Shown piece after piece: positions 60,854 to 64,000 of a DNA stretch of 64,000 nt; the stretch's first letter is position 1, and each line of letters opens with the position of its first letter. Source of the stretch: Thalassobacillus sp. CUG 92003 (GTDB lineage: Bacteria; Bacillota; Bacilli; Bacillales; Halobacillaceae); assembly GCF_013618635.1 (NCBI RefSeq), contig NZ_JABLSJ010000007.1, positions 152,360-216,359 on the forward strand, written 5' to 3'. The notes beneath the pieces are model-generated. The model did no database searches and was not told where the DNA came from. It saw nothing but the letters and a program-made list of their open reading frames with translations. A program made the translations under genes and the position numbers.

Positions 60854-60923
60854 AAAAAAAGCCGAAAAGGCACCATGTCCTCTTCGGCTTATGTCCGGCT
60901 CTATTGTCCAGCTCATTCCCGCC
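60854..60923 (-). promoter_or_regulatory. Conserved leader/terminator element, copy 1
   Basis: Read on the minus strand, GGCGGGAATGA is followed by CTGG...GAGCCGGACATAAGCC and then a terminator hairpin (AAGCCGAAGAGG / CCTTTTCGGCTT, T run). The same succession occurs at 62017-62089. It lies between the DUF2294 stop and the 83-residue gene, so here it could simply be the DUF2294 terminator. Confidence 0.7.
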
Positions 60924-60929
60924 TTACAC

Positions 60930-61622
60930 TTATTCAGGTTTGAGTATAAAAACGATATAACTCGTGTCTAAATTAAAGTCCCAATCGACAAAAATATCTT
61001 GAACAGGCACGCCTAATATGGTCTCGAACACTTTCGGATCCAGCAGCCGTTTTTCCAGCTGCCTTTTACTTAAATGAAGCTGTTGGCTGAATCCAGAGCG
61101 TATCAATTCCTGTTCAATTTTAACCAATATGCCTTCCCGTTTAACGACAAGTGTTCGCGCATTCAAATAGAGAGAATCTGTGCGCTCAGGTTGTTTCTCA
61201 GCTTCCTCACTTACTTTGATTATCTCGTCGTGAACGTCCTGCTTGTGAAGGTAATCTGCGAAAGGAGCAGGCTCTTCTTTTTCTTCTTCCGATTTAATGA
61301 TTCCCATGATCAGACCCGAACGATTCGGGAGCGACCAATCGTAATACAAATCATCGACGATCAGGTTGGCTGTGACCCGAAGCGTAGCTTTAATATCAGG
61401 GAGCAGCTCCTGCATGAGAAGATCCCGCATCTCTTCCACTTTCATATAGTTTTTTTGTCCGACGAGCACACGCTCCATCGGGGCCAAAAAATTTCGCAGA
61501 TAAATCGTAATAAAAGGATGTTCAATAGAGACGTATACCGACGACGGTCCCTTACCGAAGTTATCGCGAAACAATTTTCCGGTATAACTTGCTATTTCAG
61601 CTTGAATCGAATTTTTTTCCAA
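60930..61622 (-). CDS. DUF2294-family protein (two domains)
   Basis: A 230-residue cytosolic protein. The N-terminal half has the DUF2294 pattern (IASYTGKLFRDNFGKGPSSVYVSI, then ...NFLAPMERVL... and VDDLYYDWSLPNRSGLIMGII). The C-terminal half (about 120-230) resembles a second, diverged copy (ARTLVVKREGILVKIEQ... and IFVDWDFNLDTSYIVFIL). The function is not known. TTG at 61622, eight bases after GGGAGG, is preferred over a GTG that overlaps the ribosome site. Confidence 0.8.
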   Translation of the reverse strand: MEKNSIQAEIASYTGKLFRDNFGKGPSSVYVSIEHPFITIYLRNFLAPMERVLVGQKNYMKVEEMRDLLMQELLPDIKATLRVTANLIVDDLYYDWSLPNRSGLIMGIIKSEEEKEEPAPFADYLHKQDVHDEIIKVSEEAEKQPERTDSLYLNARTLVVKREGILVKIEQELIRSGFSQQLHLSKRQLEKRLLDPKVFETILGVPVQDIFVDWDFNLDTSYIVFILKPE

Positions 61623-61687
61623 TACGTCCACCTCCCGGTCATCTTCATTACCAATAGGTTTCCTCTAATGACGGGAATTCAAACTGT

Positions 61688-61990
61688 TTATCCCGACTCT
61701 TCCCCGTCCAAGCTGAATAACTCCTTTAACTTTTCACAAAAAAGGAGATTGATCATACAAACATTCATCAAGTCCTCCAGCTCGTCGTCATTTGCTCTTT
61801 TAAACTCCTCCACGCAATTTTGACAAATGTCAAGGCAGGACTGCAGAATGTCCTCTGCAATCGGAGATCCTGTGTTGACAATATCTTTAGCGTGGTTATA
61901 CGCTTCAGCACTTTTTTTAACGAGGTGGACGCCTTTCAATACATTCGGAGATGGGTGTGTTGTGTGTGGTAGAGTGTCGTCATCGTTCAT
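61688..61990 (-). CDS. Small helical protein with conserved-type cysteines
   Basis: A 100-residue, probably all-helical cytosolic protein. Four Cys are present, two in SCLDICQNCVEEF-type spacing (C-x3-C-x2-C) and others in NVCMINLLFCEKL, so metal binding or thiol chemistry is possible. AGGAGGATAC precedes the ATG. Copy 2 of the conserved leader/terminator lies just upstream. Not recognised. Confidence 0.65.
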   Translation of the reverse strand: MNDDDTLPHTTHPSPNVLKGVHLVKKSAEAYNHAKDIVNTGSPIAEDILQSCLDICQNCVEEFKRANDDELEDLMNVCMINLLFCEKLKELFSLDGEESG

Positions 61991-62016
61991 TGCAAGTATC
62001 CTCCTATTTTTTCCAT

Positions 62017-62089
62017 TAAAAAAGCCAAAAAAGGCCCCTTGTCCTTTTTTGGCTTATGTCCGGCTTCATTGATCCGGGTCATTTCCACC
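62017..62089 (-). promoter_or_regulatory. Conserved leader/terminator element, copy 2
   Basis: Read on the minus strand, GGTGGAAATGACCCGG is followed by ATGAAGCCGGACATAAGCC and a terminator (AAGCCAAAAAAGG / CCTTTTTTGGCTT). It matches copy 1 over about 70 bases. No minus-strand gene lies upstream within the window, so this is a leader in front of the 100-residue gene rather than the end of another gene. The 61991-62426 interval shows no other gene. Confidence 0.7.
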
Positions 62090-62426
62090 AATGGTTATGT
62101 TGTGATACATAGTCAAATCTAGTTAAATATTATGTGAAGAAAGTTTTATGCCTTCCTTCCGTTACTGATTATAACGCATTTTCCATCGTAATAAAAGTCA
62201 AAACTCCAGCGGGATTATATCTATAAATGAATACATGGCTTTCAGTGAATGTGTCATTCATGAGTTTGCTCGTTTCTGACTCGTTCTCAACAACTTAAAA
62301 GAGGATGGGTATTTTTTACCAGCACCTCACAACATTTTCTTCTTTACACGCCCATTTTAGATATGAGAAAGTGTGAAAATGTGTTTAAAAAAGGAATGAA
62401 AATTCAAAGGAGAATCTAGTTTAACA

Positions 62427-63947
62427 TTGTCTCATATCAACCAACGTACCTCTAAAATAGATTGGTCAGTCCTGCTCATCAGCGGCGGGTTATTAGTTGC
62501 ATTTGTGATTGCAGCATTTATCAATATCGAGAGTGTCAAAACCTTCGTTAACGGCGGCTTCGCCTGGTCGTCTAAATTCTTCGGTGCCTTTTGGCAGGTT
62601 CTCATGTTATTACACTTTTTAGTGGCTTTATATATTGCTTTTTCGAAATACGGTCAAGTCCGTTTAGGTTTGCTTGAACGACCGGAAATAAGTACATTTA
62701 AATGGTTGTCCATTATTATGGCCACCTTGCTTGCTGGAGGCGGTGTGTTTTGGGCTGCTGCTGAACCGATGTATCATTTCATGACCGTCCCTCCGATGCA
62801 TGAGGGTATTGATGCCAAAACAGAAGGCGCCATTATGCCCGCGTTAGCGCAAAGTTACATGCACTGGGGCTTTCTTGCCTGGGCTATCTTAGGGACATTG
62901 AGCGCCGTGGTCATGATGTATGGTCACTATCATAAAGGGATGCCCATGAAACCACGCACGCTCCTATACCCGATTTTCGGTGAGAAATTAAAAACAAGCT
63001 GGTTCGGCACGATGATCGATGCGTTCGCCATTATCGCAGTCGCAGCCGGGACGATTGGACCGATAGGCTTCCTGGGCTTACAAGCAAGCTATGGATTGTC
63101 TGCGCTATTTGGCATTCCGGATCAATTTCCAACGCAACTGGCTATTATCGTGGGACTCGTGGTAGTGACCACGATTTCAGCTGTCACAGGGCTGCACAAA
63201 GGCATCCAGCGCTTAAGTAACTTTAACGTATCGCTAGCTTTAGGCTTAATTCTATTTGTCCTCTTATTTGGTCCGGGCGGCTTTATCATTGATTCGTTCA
63301 TTTCGTCATTTGGTTTTTATGTCGATCACTTTGTTGAAATGAGCTCTTTCCGTCAAGATACGTCCTGGCTGGGCAGCTGGACCGTTTTCTTTTGGGGCTG
63401 GTTCATTGGTTACGGGCCGATGATGGCGATTCTCGTCAGTCGCATTTCCCGTGGTCGAACGATTCGCCAGATGATACTGGCCATTGCCGTCATTGCCCCT
63501 CTTGTCACAACGTTCTGGTTCACCGTCGTCGGTGGTTCCGGCATCTTTTATGAACTGCAATCAGCAGGTTCGGTTTCGGAAGAACTCACAAGCGGCGGGA
63601 TGCCTGCAGCGATGATCGCGATCACTGAACAGCTCCCGCTAGCGGGGATCATTTCACCGTTGTTCTTGTTGCTGACGATCGTGTTCGTCATTACAACCGG
63701 CGACTCTATGGCTTATACGATTGCCATGGCGGTCTCAGGTGAAGGCAATCCTAGGGTTTCTTTACGCATTTTCTGGGCCGTCCTCATGGGGTCCATCGCA
63801 GCGATCCTGCTTTACATTGGAAACGGTGGCATCGATGCCTTGCAAAACTTTATCGTCATTACGGCTGTGCCGGTTTCGATTCTGTTGCTGCCCATGCTGT
63901 GGCTTGCTCCAAAGGTGTCCAAACAACTGCTTCATGAACAAAAATAA
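62427..63947 (+). CDS. BCCT-family betaine/choline/carnitine transporter
   Basis: A 506-residue sodium- or proton-coupled symporter with 12 membrane segments. GGGVFWAAAEPMYHF and the Trp-rich FFWGWFIGYGPMMAILVSRISRGRT are the BCCT signatures that form the quaternary-amine site and the gate. It would import glycine betaine or a relative for osmoprotection. It starts with TTG at 62427, 13 bases after AAAGGAGA, a long spacing. A group II intron 3' end directly follows its stop. Confidence 0.94.
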   Translation: MSHINQRTSKIDWSVLLISGGLLVAFVIAAFINIESVKTFVNGGFAWSSKFFGAFWQVLMLLHFLVALYIAFSKYGQVRLGLLERPEISTFKWLSIIMATLLAGGGVFWAAAEPMYHFMTVPPMHEGIDAKTEGAIMPALAQSYMHWGFLAWAILGTLSAVVMMYGHYHKGMPMKPRTLLYPIFGEKLKTSWFGTMIDAFAIIAVAAGTIGPIGFLGLQASYGLSALFGIPDQFPTQLAIIVGLVVVTTISAVTGLHKGIQRLSNFNVSLALGLILFVLLFGPGGFIIDSFISSFGFYVDHFVEMSSFRQDTSWLGSWTVFFWGWFIGYGPMMAILVSRISRGRTIRQMILAIAVIAPLVTTFWFTVVGGSGIFYELQSAGSVSEELTSGGMPAAMIAITEQLPLAGIISPLFLLLTIVFVITTGDSMAYTIAMAVSGEGNPRVSLRIFWAVLMGSIAAILLYIGNGGIDALQNFIVITAVPVSILLLPMLWLAPKVSKQLLHEQK

Positions 63948-64000
63948 TAGAGATAGGGGGAGGTGGCTAACCTCCATCCCTCTCACACCACCGTACGTAC
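63948..64000 (-). mobile_element. 3' end of a group II intron (continues beyond the window)
   Basis: Read on the minus strand, the window begins GTACGTACGGTGGTGTGAGAGG, the 3' strand of domain V in many bacterial group II introns. Then comes the short hairpin TGGAGGTTAGCCACCTCC (domain VI with a candidate bulged A), and the 3' junction near CTATCTCTAT. The intron would lie on the minus strand, immediately after the BCCT stop codon. The reverse transcriptase and the rest are outside the window. Confidence 0.75.

Overview
The window looks like chromosomal DNA of a spore-forming, low-to-mid GC Bacillota of the family Bacillaceae. The evidence is the cggR-gap-pgk-tpiA-gpmI-eno operon, the nudix-rapZ-yvcK-whiA block with crh behind it, a CtsR-controlled clpP, the short HisG/HisZ form of the histidine pathway, the spore-germination hydrolase CwlJ, strong AGGAGG ribosome sites with many TTG/GTG starts, and a T-box leader. 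A BCCT osmoprotectant transporter and several acidic proteins fit a salt-tolerant member of the family, but the genus cannot be fixed from the sequence alone.

Layout. 1-5 kb: the end of an acetyltransferase-like gene, then rnr, est, secG and two small membrane-protein genes on the minus strand. 5.07-5.79 kb: a non-coding higher-order tandem repeat with a 319-bp period. 6-11.9 kb: a plus-strand fructose PTS operon, fruR-fruK-fruA-ptsH-ptsI, holding the general PTS proteins. 11.9-20 kb: a nitroreductase, the glycolytic operon with its CggR operator and promoter, and a glutaredoxin-like gene. 20-27 kb: clpP, tRNA-Arg(CCG), crh, whiA, yvcK, rapZ, a nudix gene and trxB. 27-34.6 kb: a TPR protein and hisZGDBHAF-hisIE. 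34.7-39.6 kb: a MerR-controlled acyl-CoA synthetase/acyl-CoA dehydrogenase operon and an FAD amine oxidase. 40-42.8 kb: ppc. 42.9-54 kb: accessory genes, namely an FAH hydrolase, a frameshifted helix-hairpin-helix gene, a transporter, an ECF sigma factor with a fused NTF2-like domain, two VOC proteins, a lipoprotein, an NTPase-LuxR regulator, and an MFS transporter behind a T-box. 54-64 kb: cwlJ, a methyltransferase, a carbonic anhydrase, a Fur-controlled siderophore ABC importer, small conserved genes and a BCCT transporter, ending in what looks like the 3' end of a group II intron.

How the genes work together. Sugar metabolism dominates the first half: the fructose PTS feeds fructose-1,6-bisphosphate into the six-gene glycolytic operon, CggR senses that metabolite, Crh and HPr(Ser46) carry catabolite signals, and ppc refills oxaloacetate from PEP. 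The rapZ-yvcK-whiA block couples cell-wall and division control to the same metabolic state.

The most unusual material is non-coding: two copies of a nested palindrome abutting stop codons (after ppc and after the MFS gene), a T-box with an apparent glutamine specifier in front of an MFS transporter, two near-identical leader/terminator elements in front of two unrelated small genes, the 319-bp repeat built of roughly 20-bp units, several Bacillaceae-type dispersed repeats, and a MerR operator centred in a 19-bp promoter spacer.
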